Source: a virus. From it: DNA of 64,000 bases. The position numbers and the translations under genes are program-made. The notes under the pieces are model-generated. The model was given only the letters and a program-made list of their open reading frames with translations, did no database searches and was not told the origin of the DNA. The stretch lies in the IMG/VR virus record IMGVR_UViG_3300046373_000172, positions 1 through 64,000 of that record. One strand, given 5' to 3'. Shown piece by piece: positions 39,353 to 47,504 of this stretch; within the stretch, counting starts at the first letter, position 1; the number at the start of each line of letters is the position of its first letter.

Positions 39353-39636
39353 TCTGGACCGCTTGCGCCATCGTTGCCGCCGTCTGGGTCTACGTTCTTT
39401 GGACGTACGACGAAGACGAGACAGCAACCAGGCCTCCGCACCTGCCTGAAATCAGCGTCGCCATTCGGCATGTGGAATTCGCTGTGGCCAGGCTGCAGCA
39501 CGACTGCTACAACGGCCACGAACTGCTGCTGGCGATCGACTACGCCGAGCGGCAACTGGCGCTGGCCAGGCGCCACATCTACAGTGTGGACGTGGAAGAA
39601 CGCCCTCCGGCAGCGCCGGAAGACTTGATGCTTTAA
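39349..39636 (+). CDS. Small membrane-anchored protein
   Basis: 95 residues, ATGA overlap with the ligase. N-terminal TM segment (IWTACAIVAAVWVYVLWTYD) followed by an acidic helical cytoplasmic or periplasmic domain (ISVAIRHVEFAVARLQHDCYNGHELLLAIDYAERQLALARRH). Unknown function. Confidence 0.6.
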   Translation: MIWTACAIVAAVWVYVLWTYDEDETATRPPHLPEISVAIRHVEFAVARLQHDCYNGHELLLAIDYAERQLALARRHIYSVDVEERPPAAPEDLML

Positions 39637-39647
39637 CGGGAGAGACC

Positions 39648-39920
39648 ATGGAACTGAGCCGCGCCGAGATCGCTTGTGCGCAGAAACTTCGGCACAGGAG
39701 CAAGACGATAGCGCGTGCCGCCGGTGCGTTGGAGATGCGCAAACGGCCGGGTACACGTCTTTATGTGTACCAGTGCTCAGTCTGCAACGATTGGCACCTG
39801 ACCAAGCGACCGCAGGAGAGTGCGTCTTCTGCGGTCGGCTTTGAGGGCAAGGCCCGGCGCCCGGCGAAGCCTCCCAAGAGGCGTGACCGAAGACCAACTG
39901 ACGATTTAACTGGAGAATGA
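39648..39920 (+). CDS. Small zinc-finger-like basic protein
   Basis: 90 residues. 'YVYQCSVCNDWHLTKRP' is a C-x2-C…H half finger recurrent in small phage proteins (YxCxxCxxWHLT). The C-terminus is very basic (KARRPAKPPKRRDRRP), suggesting nucleic-acid binding. ATGA overlap with the next gene. Confidence 0.65.
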   Translation: MELSRAEIACAQKLRHRSKTIARAAGALEMRKRPGTRLYVYQCSVCNDWHLTKRPQESASSAVGFEGKARRPAKPPKRRDRRPTDDLTGE

Positions 39921-39922
39921 GA

Positions 39923-40120
39923 ATGGACGTACGAAAAATCATCACCCTGGACACCGAGGACTTGCGCGCGGCGCTGCACCTGTGGGTCCGCGAGAAGACC
40001 GGCTGCATGCTTGGCCCGCTGCTGAGCGCCGACGGCGGCCGGCACCTGGCCAAGTTGGGCGAAGTGTCCGGCGTGACCGTGACGTTTGAAATTGTTGAAG
40101 TACCGAAGGAAGCAAAATGA
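39923..40120 (+). CDS. Hypothetical protein
   Basis: 65 residues. ATG 39923 is favoured over 39917 because GGAG at 39912-39915 is then correctly spaced. Contains 'TLDTEDLRAALHLWVREKTG' and a beta C-terminus (VTVTFEIVEV). Ends in an ATGA overlap with thyX. Unknown. Confidence 0.55.
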   Translation: MDVRKIITLDTEDLRAALHLWVREKTGCMLGPLLSADGGRHLAKLGEVSGVTVTFEIVEVPKEAK

Positions 40121-40791
40121 CCCAAGAAATTAAACTCCTAAACCACGGCTACGTCCGACTGGTCGATCACATGGGCAACGACCTGTCGGTGGTGCGCAGC
40201 GCCCGGGTTTCCTACGACGCGGACTGGCGTGCTGGCGAAGACGACGGCAAGGATGCCAAGCTGATCAACTACCTGATGAAGAACAAGCACACGTCGCCGT
40301 TCGAGTCGGTCACGTTCACCTTCGAAGTCAAGGCACCGATCTTCGTCTTCCGGCAGTGGCACCGTCACCGCACCTGGTCTTTCAACGAGATCTCGGCGCG
40401 CTACGCGGAACTGCCGGAAGAGTTTTACGTGCCGGAAGTCGACAAGATCACGACACAGTCGGTGAACAACAAGCAACAGCGCACCGACGAACAGCTTGCC
40501 GATGCCGCCCACTGCGCCAGGGTCATCGAAAATTCCTGTCAGGACTCATTCCACAATTATCACGAACTGCTGAAGCACGGCTGCCCAAGGGAGTTGGCGC
40601 GCGGCGTGCTGCCGGTGAACACCTATAGCAAGATGTTCGCCACGATCGACCTGCACAACCTGCTTGGGTTCCTGCGGTTGCGCGACCACTCGCACGCCCA
40701 GTACGAGATCCAGGTTTATGCTCAGGCCATGGCCGTGCTGATCGAGCCGATCGTGCCTGTCTCGATCGCCGCCTTCCACGCGAACACATAA
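40117..40791 (+). CDS. thyX: Flavin-dependent thymidylate synthase ThyX
   Basis: 224 residues, normal ThyX length. 'RQWHRHRTWSFNEISARYAEL' contains the RHRxxSxNExSxR signature. It also has 'KHTSPFESVTFTFEVKAPIFVFRQW' and the C-terminal 'LPVNTYSKMFATIDLHNLLGFLRLRDHSHAQYEI'. It makes dTMP from dUMP with FAD and folate and supports dNTP supply during replication. Confidence 0.93.
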   Translation: MTQEIKLLNHGYVRLVDHMGNDLSVVRSARVSYDADWRAGEDDGKDAKLINYLMKNKHTSPFESVTFTFEVKAPIFVFRQWHRHRTWSFNEISARYAELPEEFYVPEVDKITTQSVNNKQQRTDEQLADAAHCARVIENSCQDSFHNYHELLKHGCPRELARGVLPVNTYSKMFATIDLHNLLGFLRLRDHSHAQYEIQVYAQAMAVLIEPIVPVSIAAFHANT

Positions 40792-41219
40792 TGCCGTGCC
40801 GGTTCCGCGACGAAGATGCTTGCACACACCCGCTTCACGAGGGAAGGCCAACCTGTGTCATGGTCGACCCAAGGGCGGCGGACTGCCGGATCTGGAAGTA
40901 CGAAAGGCAGCGGAGCCGGACCGTGGTCGCACCGTTTCTCGGCATACGCCAGTCTGGCGTCACCAAAGAGCCTGGGCCGAGAGGCAGTCAGATCTTCGGA
41001 CCACCTCGCCCCACCCCAGCACAACGACGCGCAGCAGACAAGAAAGCCGAAGTCGAAGTGTTAGACGATCAGGAATTTTTCAGAGCCGCTGAGAAAGCGG
41101 CTCAAGTTGAGCTAACCCGTGCGTCGCCGTTTGACGCCTTATTTCAAGGAACATCATGCCAATCAAAACCGCCGCAAATCGTGGCAAAACCGCCGAGAAG
41201 AAAGTCAGTGAAATCCTGA
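40791..41219 (+). CDS. Hypothetical Cys/His-rich protein
   Basis: 142 residues, TAATG overlap with thyX. N-terminus 'PCRFRDEDACTHPLHEGRPTCVM…ADCRIW' has four Cys and one His in a zinc-like arrangement. The rest is basic and likely disordered. Its last 64 nt overlap the nuclease gene in another frame, longer than any other overlap between confident genes here, so the C-terminus may be altered. Confidence 0.5.
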   Translation: MPCRFRDEDACTHPLHEGRPTCVMVDPRAADCRIWKYERQRSRTVVAPFLGIRQSGVTKEPGPRGSQIFGPPRPTPAQRRAADKKAEVEVLDDQEFFRAAEKAAQVELTRASPFDALFQGTSCQSKPPQIVAKPPRRKSVKS

Positions 41220-41644
41220 AGCGCGCCGAAGCGACCCGGATCTGGTTTACGGCCGGGCGCGTGCCAGATGCGCACGCCGCCGGCGGCCGGTTCACACCCC
41301 AAGCTGGGGACTTCGCCGCTTACAGCCGGGTGCGTACGATGCCAGACGGCCTCTACCTCTCTCGTAACTTCCTGGTAGAGGTGAAAGAATTGAAACACGA
41401 ATTTCGTCTGCCGTTTGCATCCTACTCCGCCGATAAGGTGGCCCGGGTACAGAAGCGCGTGCTGGCCGGCAGCGAGGCGATCGTCGCTATCCTGCACACC
41501 ACGACCGGCTTGTGGCGGCTGGTGCCGTTCTCGGTGTTCAACGATCGCTCGACTGGAGGGTCGTGGGACTTGCGGCCGTTTGCGCCGGTGGCGATTGAAA
41601 CCGCGTTGCTGGAGTTTATGGGCTTGACGAAGGAGGCGGCATGA
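41156..41644 (+). CDS. Putative PD-(D/E)XK nuclease (resolvase-like)
   Basis: 162 residues, CAAGGAACATC ribosome site. 'GKTAEKKVSEILKRAEA' resembles the N-terminal helix of phage resolvase-like nucleases. 'PQAGDFAAYSRVRTMPDGLYLSRNFLVEVKELK' supplies GD…(E)VK, the PD-(D/E)XK core. Likely cleaves branched DNA or resolves recombination intermediates. Directly upstream of sbcD with a 4-nt overlap. Confidence 0.7.
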   Translation: MPIKTAANRGKTAEKKVSEILKRAEATRIWFTAGRVPDAHAAGGRFTPQAGDFAAYSRVRTMPDGLYLSRNFLVEVKELKHEFRLPFASYSADKVARVQKRVLAGSEAIVAILHTTTGLWRLVPFSVFNDRSTGGSWDLRPFAPVAIETALLEFMGLTKEAA

Positions 41645-42684
41645 GCGCCCTCACCGTATTGAACGACTGGCACCTCGGCGCCATCCGAAGTGCCGGCACC
41701 ACGCCGGCCACCGCCTACCAACTTCGGCTGGATCTGCTGCACCATTTCGAAGACGTCTTGTACGGAATCGAGACTGACCTGCTGCTCAACGGCGACTTAT
41801 TCGACACCGCCAACATCCCGACAGCAGACCTGCTGCGCACATTCCAGACTTTGTCCGACTGGCTGACGCGGACCGGCAAGCGTCTGCTGGGGAGTAACGG
41901 CAACCACGACCTGTCGAAGAACAGCACCATCCTGTCGTCATTCCAGCTGCTGATGAAGCTGCTGCGCGAAGTGCACGGCCCGGACCTGGTCTTCCACATC
42001 GAGACCGGCACGGACATCGGCGCCGGCCAGTACGTCATCCCGCATGTCGCAAATCAATCACTTTTCGATGTCGAATTGGCAAGGGTGCCAGCGTGCGACT
42101 ATCTGTTCGTTCATTGTAATTATGACAATGAATTCGCCGTTGAGTCGGACCATTCGTTGAACATGTCCAAGGCGCAGGCCGAGGCTTGCTTGGCGAAGCG
42201 GATCGTGTTCGGCCACGAACACCAGGCCCGCACCGAGTTGGGTGGCAAGGTGATTATCGTGGGCAACCAGACGCCTTCGTCGATCAGCGACTGCCTAGGC
42301 AACAGCAGCAAGACCTACTTGCAGATCCTGCCAGGCGTTGGCGAGGTCTTTCCGGTCAGTTGGAACGAGGACGATGAATATTCCGAACAGGACTGGCGCG
42401 ACCTGCAGGACCGCGGACGCTTCATAAGAGTGACCGGCACTGCCACGGCCGAGGAAGGTGCCCAAGTTGTGCAGGCCATTGCCCGCTTCCGCCAGCAGGC
42501 CAAAGCCTTGGTCATCACCAACGCCGTGAAGGTGCAGGGCGTGAACGACCAGGACGACCTCGTGCTGACACAGGAAGCTGTCTCCGCCTTCAATGTGCAG
42601 GAAGCGCTGCTGGAAATCCTGACGCCGGAAGAAGGCGCCAAAATTCTCAAACTGCTGAATCCGGAGACTGAAAATGCTCAATGA
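41641..42684 (+). CDS. sbcD: SbcD/Mre11-like nuclease subunit (T4 gp47-like)
   Basis: 347 residues. Phosphoesterase motifs: 'LNDWHLG' (I), 'LLNGDLFD' (II), 'GSNGNHD' (III), 'FVHCNY' (IV) and 'VFGHEHQ' (V). The Mn-dependent nuclease works with SbcC in end processing and recombination-dependent replication. A small unrelated gene separates it from sbcC. Confidence 0.88.
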   Translation: MSALTVLNDWHLGAIRSAGTTPATAYQLRLDLLHHFEDVLYGIETDLLLNGDLFDTANIPTADLLRTFQTLSDWLTRTGKRLLGSNGNHDLSKNSTILSSFQLLMKLLREVHGPDLVFHIETGTDIGAGQYVIPHVANQSLFDVELARVPACDYLFVHCNYDNEFAVESDHSLNMSKAQAEACLAKRIVFGHEHQARTELGGKVIIVGNQTPSSISDCLGNSSKTYLQILPGVGEVFPVSWNEDDEYSEQDWRDLQDRGRFIRVTGTATAEEGAQVVQAIARFRQQAKALVITNAVKVQGVNDQDDLVLTQEAVSAFNVQEALLEILTPEEGAKILKLLNPETENAQ

Positions 42685-42997
42685 CCAAGACAAAGAACGG
42701 CTGCGCCGGCTGTGTGCCAGCGCGGCGCCCGGCCCTCGGCTTCTGTACCCTCGCTGCATAGGCAACAGCGACGCTATCGAGAAGGGCGCGGACCCGATTG
42801 ATGTCGCCGCCGGCAGTGACGACTGGTGCCTCGGCTGGGAAGTCACCGATCACGACGACGTGACTCGAACAGGCTTCCACCCGATCAGCCGGGGCGAGTT
42901 TAACGGACCAGACGCGGCGCTCATTATGGCCACACCGCCGGAAGTGATCCTCGCCCTGCTGGACGAAATCCAACAACTGAAAGCCCTCCATGCTTAA
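42674..42997 (+). CDS. Hypothetical phage protein between sbcD and sbcC
   Basis: 107 residues, overlapping sbcD by 11 nt and sbcC by 8 nt. The C-terminal 'GPDAALIMATPPEVILALLDEIQQL' matches a C-terminal motif of small phage accessory proteins (Ea22-like). It looks like a later insertion between the two subunit genes. Confidence 0.65.
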   Translation: MLNDQDKERLRRLCASAAPGPRLLYPRCIGNSDAIEKGADPIDVAAGSDDWCLGWEVTDHDDVTRTGFHPISRGEFNGPDAALIMATPPEVILALLDEIQQLKALHA

Positions 42998-45155
42998 CTC
43001 CGTACACCTGGAAAATTTTCGTAAGCACGCCGACCGTACTGTCACGTTCGGACCTGGTATTAACGCGATCCGAGCCGCAAACGAAAATGGCAAAACGACA
43101 ATACTTACCGCCATCGCCTACGCCCTGTTCGGCACCACCGCGCTCGACGAGTCGCTGGACGACGTTGTAACTTATGGTGTGCCTGTCGGGAAACTAAAAG
43201 TCACCGTCGCCTTCGACATGTATGACGTCGACTATATCGTCACCCGCGGCAAGGCCGGCGCCGAACTCTTGGCCAACGGCCAGGTGCAGGTCACCGGCCA
43301 GCGCGAAGTGACCAAGGCGATCGAGGCGCTGTTCGGCGCCAACGCCGACATGGCCGGCAAGCTGATGATCGCCTCCCAGTCGTCGCTGCGCGGCGCGCTG
43401 GCCGACGGGCCGAAGGCGGCGGGAGAATTAATTGAATATTTGGCCGACTTCGACTTGATCGACCGCGTCATCAACTTGGTCCAGTCCAAGCTGGTGAATG
43501 GCGCCACGACCAGCGTCGAATCCCGCATCGCGCTGCTGACGACGCAGGCGGAAGAGAAGGCGCTGATCGGCTTGGCACCGCTGGAGGCGGAAGTGGCAAA
43601 AGCGGAAGCCGGCGCGGCGACGGCGCACGTAGCGCTCACGAAGCTGCTGGAGCAGAGCGAGGCGCTGGACGTCAACGCTGCGAACACGGTGCTGGCTGAC
43701 CAGAAACGGCTCCAGGCGTCGATCGACCGCCGGACAGTGGAACTGGCCGCGCTGGACGCCAAACTCGCTGTGGCGCTGCCTGTGGCGCCGGCGGACGAGG
43801 AAGTGGCGGCGCTGCGCATCAAGGTCGAGCAGCAGAAGGACTTGGCGTCCGCCTTGGCCCTGAAAGCCGAGTTGGTGCGCGCGCCGACGGCGGTGCTGTG
43901 GGACGAGCCGCTGGAGAACCTGCACGCCGAGATCGCCAAGGCGCTCGACGCGGTGAAGGCGACCGAAGCGGACCATGCGCAGGCGGACGCCGCGCTGCGC
44001 AACGCCGAGCGCGCGGCGGCCCGCTTCAAGTCCGACCAGGCCTTGGAGATCGCCCAGCTGGAGGGCCGGCTGATCAAGGACGAGTCCTGCGCCTTCTGCG
44101 GCAAGGACTTGAAAGACATCCCGGAAGTGGCGTTGAACAACAACCCGCTGTACGCCAAGATCCAAGTGGCCAGGGCGGCTGTGGCGCCAACGACCGAGAA
44201 AGAGCAGGCCTGGCTGACCAAGGCGCAGCTTGCCGACTCGAAGTCGCGCACCTACCTCCTGGATCTGCGCGACGTCGACCAGGCCAACGCCAAGGTGTCC
44301 CAGCTTTACGCCCGCGCCGAGCGCTTCATCAAACTCGACACCAGCACGGTGCCGGCGCAGTGGACCTGGATCGGCCCGACCGGCGCCCCGCAGGACTTCG
44401 CCGGCGACCTGGCCAAGTTGGAAGCCCAAGGTCGGGCGGCTGTGGCCGGCGCGGCGGCGCGGCGGGAGCAGACCGGGCAACGCATACAGCTCGCAGGCCT
44501 GATGACCCATGACGAACTGGAGCTGGAAGACCTGAAGACGGTGGAAGCTCAGGCCACGCTTGACACAGCCGCCGCGCTGAAGCCCCTGCTGGTCGAAGCA
44601 CAGACCCTGCTGAAGGCGGCGAACGCAGCGGTCGAGGAAGCGCAAGGTGACCTGAACATCGCCCGCACGGAAAATCACTACGCCCTCAAGGGTCAGGCCG
44701 AAGCCAAGGTGCAGCTGGCTGCCGCCCAGGCTGAGATGCTGGAGATGCAGGCCAACAACGTGCTGATCAAGAAGGTGCGCGGCGCCCGCGCCACCATCAC
44801 AGACAAACTGTGGAACATCACGCTGGCGGCGGTGTCGCGCTACGCCGGCCAGGTGCGCGGCGAGGTGTCGACCATCACCCGCGGCGAGGGCGGCTTCCGG
44901 ATCAACGGCAACCCGGTCGCCGGCTTGTCCGGATCGGCCAAGGATGTGCTGGGCTTGGCCATCCGGATCGCGCTGACCAAGACCTTCATCCCGGCCACGC
45001 CGTTCATGATCCTTGACGAAGCGGCAGCGGCCTGCGACGATCAGCGTGAGATCGCCATGCTTGGCCTGCTGGCCACGCTGGACTTTGACCAGGTGATCCT
45101 TGTGACGCACTCGGACCTGGTCGACGCCTATGCACAGAACGTCATCACACTTTAA
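42990..45155 (+). CDS. sbcC: SbcC/Rad50-like ATPase (T4 gp46-like)
   Basis: 721 residues, short for the family. N-terminal Walker A 'AANENGKTTILTAIAYALFG' (Lys35); long coiled coils at residues ~180-330 and ~390-600 around a zinc hook CAFC (Cys367, Cys370). C-terminal signature 'LSGSAKDVLGLAIRIALTK' and Walker B 'PFMILDEAAAACDD'. It tethers DNA ends and drives the SbcD nuclease. Final gene of the replication operon apart from one small ORF. Confidence 0.9.
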   Translation: MLNSVHLENFRKHADRTVTFGPGINAIRAANENGKTTILTAIAYALFGTTALDESLDDVVTYGVPVGKLKVTVAFDMYDVDYIVTRGKAGAELLANGQVQVTGQREVTKAIEALFGANADMAGKLMIASQSSLRGALADGPKAAGELIEYLADFDLIDRVINLVQSKLVNGATTSVESRIALLTTQAEEKALIGLAPLEAEVAKAEAGAATAHVALTKLLEQSEALDVNAANTVLADQKRLQASIDRRTVELAALDAKLAVALPVAPADEEVAALRIKVEQQKDLASALALKAELVRAPTAVLWDEPLENLHAEIAKALDAVKATEADHAQADAALRNAERAAARFKSDQALEIAQLEGRLIKDESCAFCGKDLKDIPEVALNNNPLYAKIQVARAAVAPTTEKEQAWLTKAQLADSKSRTYLLDLRDVDQANAKVSQLYARAERFIKLDTSTVPAQWTWIGPTGAPQDFAGDLAKLEAQGRAAVAGAAARREQTGQRIQLAGLMTHDELELEDLKTVEAQATLDTAAALKPLLVEAQTLLKAANAAVEEAQGDLNIARTENHYALKGQAEAKVQLAAAQAEMLEMQANNVLIKKVRGARATITDKLWNITLAAVSRYAGQVRGEVSTITRGEGGFRINGNPVAGLSGSAKDVLGLAIRIALTKTFIPATPFMILDEAAAACDDQREIAMLGLLATLDFDQVILVTHSDLVDAYAQNVITL

Positions 45156-45163
45156 GGAGAATT

Positions 45164-45364
45164 ATGAGCATCCCACAAGACGGCTGGATCCCTTCCGCAG
45201 AATGGTGCGCCAAGTACAAGGAGGCCGCGCCGACCGTCCGGCGCCGGGTGCAGGATGGCGCCTGGAAGCGCGGCGTGCACTGGGCGGCGCCGGACGGCGG
45301 TTGCTCCTACGTGCACGAGCCGCGCTGCCGGCAGTGGTTGATCGAACGAGGTAAGCTGAAATAA
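45164..45364 (+). CDS. Excisionase/MerR-like small DNA-binding protein
   Basis: 66 residues, AAGGAGAATT ribosome site. 'GWIPSAEWCAKYKEAAPTVRRRVQDGAWKRGVHWAAP' then 'SYVHEPRCRQWLIERGK' has the winged-helix pattern of phage excisionase-type proteins. No integrase is visible, so it may be a transcription regulator. Stop lies inside the stem of the terminator. Confidence 0.6.
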   Translation: MSIPQDGWIPSAEWCAKYKEAAPTVRRRVQDGAWKRGVHWAAPDGGCSYVHEPRCRQWLIERGKLK

Positions 45365-45395
45365 ATAAAGCCCGCGAAAGCGGGCTTTATTTATT
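45360..45395. terminator. Bidirectional rho-independent terminator
   Basis: AATAAATAAAGCCCGC-GAAA-GCGGGCTTTATTTATT, with A/T flanks giving U-tracts in both directions. It sits between the convergent replication and lysis/tail blocks and overlaps both stop codons. Confidence 0.92.
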
Positions 45396-45906
45396 TATTT
45401 ATGGCTTGCTGCTGGCCGAAATAGAAAGCCCGCCACCCAAGGGCTTGCTCACGCCAGGCTCGGCACGACGTGGCGTTGTGGGTTTCGGTCTCGGCAATGG
45501 CAGAGATCGGAATGCCGGCGGGTCCACGGTCAGACTCGGCGGCGGGTCCATCAAGGTCACCTGCCCAGGCGGCGTTGTATGCGCGCACCCAGCCAACGTT
45601 GACGCCATACATAGCATCGTCAGTGGGGACCACCAGGTCGTGAATGATTTGCACACTTTTCTCTCCCTGCACGTAAATTTTCTGAATCCGATCCCGATAC
45701 ACAGTCTCGGTCTTCGTCACCACTTTCACCTGAGCCTGTGCGATGCGCGTCGTCTCCGTCGCCTGCTTCATCACGTACTCAGTGTGCTTCTCGCCGGCGC
45801 GGCGCTCGCCTTGCAGGTTGCCCAGACCCCAGGCCGCCGTCACGATAACGGCCAGCGCGGCCCAGCGTGCCCAAGGTGGGAGGACGATCCCGGTGAGGTT
45901 CACCAC
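45391..45906 (-). CDS. i-spanin (Rz-like)
   Basis: 171 residues. One N-terminal TM (PWARWAALAVIVTAAWGLGNL) then a periplasmic charged coiled coil (QATETTRIAQAQVKVVTKTETVYRDRI) and a variable tail. Size, topology and position after the endolysin fit the inner-membrane spanin, which links to the o-spanin to disrupt the outer membrane. Confidence 0.82.
   Translation of the reverse strand: MVNLTGIVLPPWARWAALAVIVTAAWGLGNLQGERRAGEKHTEYVMKQATETTRIAQAQVKVVTKTETVYRDRIQKIYVQGEKSVQIIHDLVVPTDDAMYGVNVGWVRAYNAAWAGDLDGPAAESDRGPAGIPISAIAETETHNATSCRAWREQALGWRAFYFGQQQAINK
45399..45656 (-). CDS. o-spanin lipoprotein (Rz1-like), nested in the i-spanin gene
   Basis: 85 residues read in a different frame inside the i-spanin gene. 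It has a signal sequence with lipobox LAGC (Cys24), then a Pro-rich mature part (TTPPGQV…PPPSLTVDPPAF…PRPKPTTP). Nested Rz1 with Pro-rich periplasmic chain is typical of Gram-negative phages. Confidence 0.8.
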   Translation of the reverse strand: MCKSFTTWWSPLTMLCMASTLAGCAHTTPPGQVTLMDPPPSLTVDPPAFRSLPLPRPKPTTPRRAEPGVSKPLGGGLSISASSKP

Positions 45907-46415
45907 AGCACCTTGCGCGCCGCGTCGAACAGCGCCAGGCGCTCGGCCAAGCCGCGCGTGCCTCCGTTGATGCGCCGGGTCACCTTGACCTGGTCGCCGG
46001 TGTCAGCCAGCGCGTTCAGGTTCTTTGTGTCCCAGAACCAGCCGGCGCTGCGCGCGGCGTACTCTGGCAGTTCCAGCAGTTCCGGGTGGCTGATCAGATC
46101 GAGACCAAGGCTGAAGCCGCACGCCTTGTAATTGTCGCGGCCGGTCACCTGCAGCAGGCCGCGGCCCTTGTAGCGGCGGCCGTCGCCGGGCTGCGTGTTG
46201 CCCAAGTCGAGGCGGCCTTCATAAGCGTCGCCGACGGCCAACTCGCGCACCCAGCGCAGCTGACCGGACTCGTGCGCCACCTGGGACAAGAACGAGGCCT
46301 GGCGCGCGGGCGTGCTGATGTGGAACTCGATCATGGTGTCGTTCAGCGGCGCCAGGAACAGGCCGGCCCGGTTGCCGGCCAGCGGCATGATCGCGCGCAG
46401 TTGGTCGAGCGTCAT
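45900..46415 (-). CDS. GH19-family endolysin
   Basis: 171 residues from the ATG at 46413-46415 (complement). 'FLSQVAHESGQLRWVREL' with the catalytic-type Glu, 'YKGRGLLQVTGRDNY' and 'AARSAGWFWDTKNLNALAD' are hallmarks of phage chitinase-like GH19 lysozymes that cleave peptidoglycan glycosidic bonds. No signal peptide, so release depends on the holin. 4-nt overlap with both neighbours. Confidence 0.9.
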   Translation of the reverse strand: MTLDQLRAIMPLAGNRAGLFLAPLNDTMIEFHISTPARQASFLSQVAHESGQLRWVRELAVGDAYEGRLDLGNTQPGDGRRYKGRGLLQVTGRDNYKACGFSLGLDLISHPELLELPEYAARSAGWFWDTKNLNALADTGDQVKVTRRINGGTRGLAERLALFDAARKVLW

Positions 46416-46693
46416 GCTGGTTTCCGGCGGTCGCCAAGCAGGAACAGCGCGATGCCGACGGCGAACAGGCAGATGAAGATGTCGGACATGACGAAGCAGG
46501 ACAGCAAGCCGCAGGCGCCGGCCGTGGCCAGCACGACATAGGCGGCGCTGATGGTCAGCGTGGCCTCCTCCGACATCTTGGTCAGGGCGAACACCGCGTG
46601 GCCGGTGATGAACAGGCACGCCAAGGCCTGCAGCACCACAGTGAAGTGGTGCATCGTGGGCGTCAGATTGATGAGTTGTTCAAGGGTTGGCAT
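46412..46693 (-). CDS. Holin-like membrane protein 1
   Basis: 93 residues, AGGAGAAT ribosome site. Three predicted TM segments: FTVVLQALACLFITGHAVFAL, TLTISAAYVVLATAGACGLLS and IFICLFAVGIALFLL, with a short basic end (GDRRKPA). Position immediately before the endolysin fits a holin or antiholin. Confidence 0.7.
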   Translation of the reverse strand: MPTLEQLINLTPTMHHFTVVLQALACLFITGHAVFALTKMSEEATLTISAAYVVLATAGACGLLSCFVMSDIFICLFAVGIALFLLGDRRKPA

Positions 46694-46702
46694 GTCATTC
46701 TC

Positions 46703-47011
46703 CTATTTCAGCCAAGGTAGTTGGATGTCTTTCAAACGGTCCACGAGGGCTAGGAGGGCAGGGATGGCGCGCATCGCCACGAGGCCTGTGGCGAAGATGA
46801 CAGCGTTGTCTAGGCTGTCGGGTGCTCCGGTAAAGTGCACGATCAAGGGCGCTACGTAAATGGCCGCGATACCGCCGGTCGCAAACGACAACGCCGCTTG
46901 GGTCTTGGTCAGCTCCTTGGCATAGCGCAAGGAGATGGCCGAGCCCGCGAACGCCGCGATCAGGGCGGCGTACTTGATGCCGGCGATGCTGTCGGGCGTC
47001 GGCTGTTCCAT
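46703..47011 (-). CDS. Holin-like membrane protein 2
   Basis: 102 residues from ATG 47011 (complement), which has GGAG six bases upstream; the longer start at 47044 overlaps a TACAAT promoter-like hexamer and lacks a ribosome site. Three TM segments: YAALIAAFAGSAISL, AALSFATGGIAAIYVAPLIV and AVIFATGLVAMRAIPALLALV. First gene of the lysis cassette; one of the two membrane proteins is probably the holin, the other an antiholin or pinholin. Confidence 0.65.
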   Translation of the reverse strand: MEQPTPDSIAGIKYAALIAAFAGSAISLRYAKELTKTQAALSFATGGIAAIYVAPLIVHFTGAPDSLDNAVIFATGLVAMRAIPALLALVDRLKDIQLPWLK

Positions 47012-47023
47012 CGAAGGCTCCAT

Positions 47024-47074
47024 GACTGTTAATTTGTGGAACATTGTAACGTAAATTGCCTGTGGTTAACAGTC
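47024..47074 (-). promoter_or_regulatory. Inverted repeat and candidate lysis promoter
   Basis: GACTGTTAA (47024-47032) and TTAACAGTC (47066-47074) form a 9-bp inverted repeat around an AT-rich segment. Within it, on the minus strand, TACAAT (complement of 47043-47048) is a good -10, though the -35 is weak. It would separate lysis from the upstream tail genes. Confidence 0.4.
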
Positions 47075-47504
47075 AGCTGAAGAACAGACGGCGCAGTACG
47101 AGGTTTTCGTACGACAGCACCGGCGTCGTCAGGACGAAGGCTTTCAGGGCCGCATCCACACCCGGCAGGTCCTTCGACACCAGCAGGTCGAGCGAGGCGG
47201 CGACGTCGGGCCGCTTCAGGTCGACCCAGTTGCGCGCCATGACGTTCTTCACCACCGCCTGCACCTCGTTGTCGGTGCTGGCCAGCACCGACATGGCCGC
47301 CGCGCCGAAGCGGTCGAAGAACGATCCGATGTCGATCAGCCACTCCGTGGGGTTGGGGGTGACGACGTGAAACTCACGCGCCGGATCAACAAAAATCGTG
47401 CTGCCCACCTGCCAGCCGTACTGGTCTTCGACGTACGTGATAAGGTCAGGGCTCTCGGCGAGCACCTGTTCACCACGCCGCAGTTTGTAAATTACGGCGT
47501 CCAT
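47073..47504 (-). CDS. Hypothetical protein at the end of the tail-fibre genes
   Basis: 143 residues from the ATG at 47502-47504 (complement), overlapping the upstream stop by 1 nt (TAATG). Alpha/beta with 'YGWQVGSTIFVDPAREFHVVTPNPTEW'. Could be a fibre chaperone or structural component; location is the only clue. Confidence 0.55.
   Translation of the reverse strand: MDAVIYKLRRGEQVLAESPDLITYVEDQYGWQVGSTIFVDPAREFHVVTPNPTEWLIDIGSFFDRFGAAAMSVLASTDNEVQAVVKNVMARNWVDLKRPDVAASLDLLVSKDLPGVDAALKAFVLTTPVLSYENLVLRRLFFS

Noticed and set aside
43428-45110. 560-codon minus-strand frame opposite sbcC
   Set aside because: Shadow of the coiled-coil coding sequence; composition is typical of antisense reading of Ala/Glu-rich codons.
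45164-45364. Excisionase-like gene taken as evidence of a temperate phage
   Set aside because: No integrase, repressor or attachment site is visible in the window, and this fold is also used by non-excisionase regulators.
47012-47044. Longer start (ATG at 47044) for holin-like protein 2
   Set aside because: That ATG lies within a TACAATG promoter-like sequence without a ribosome site; ATG 47011 has GGAG at proper spacing.
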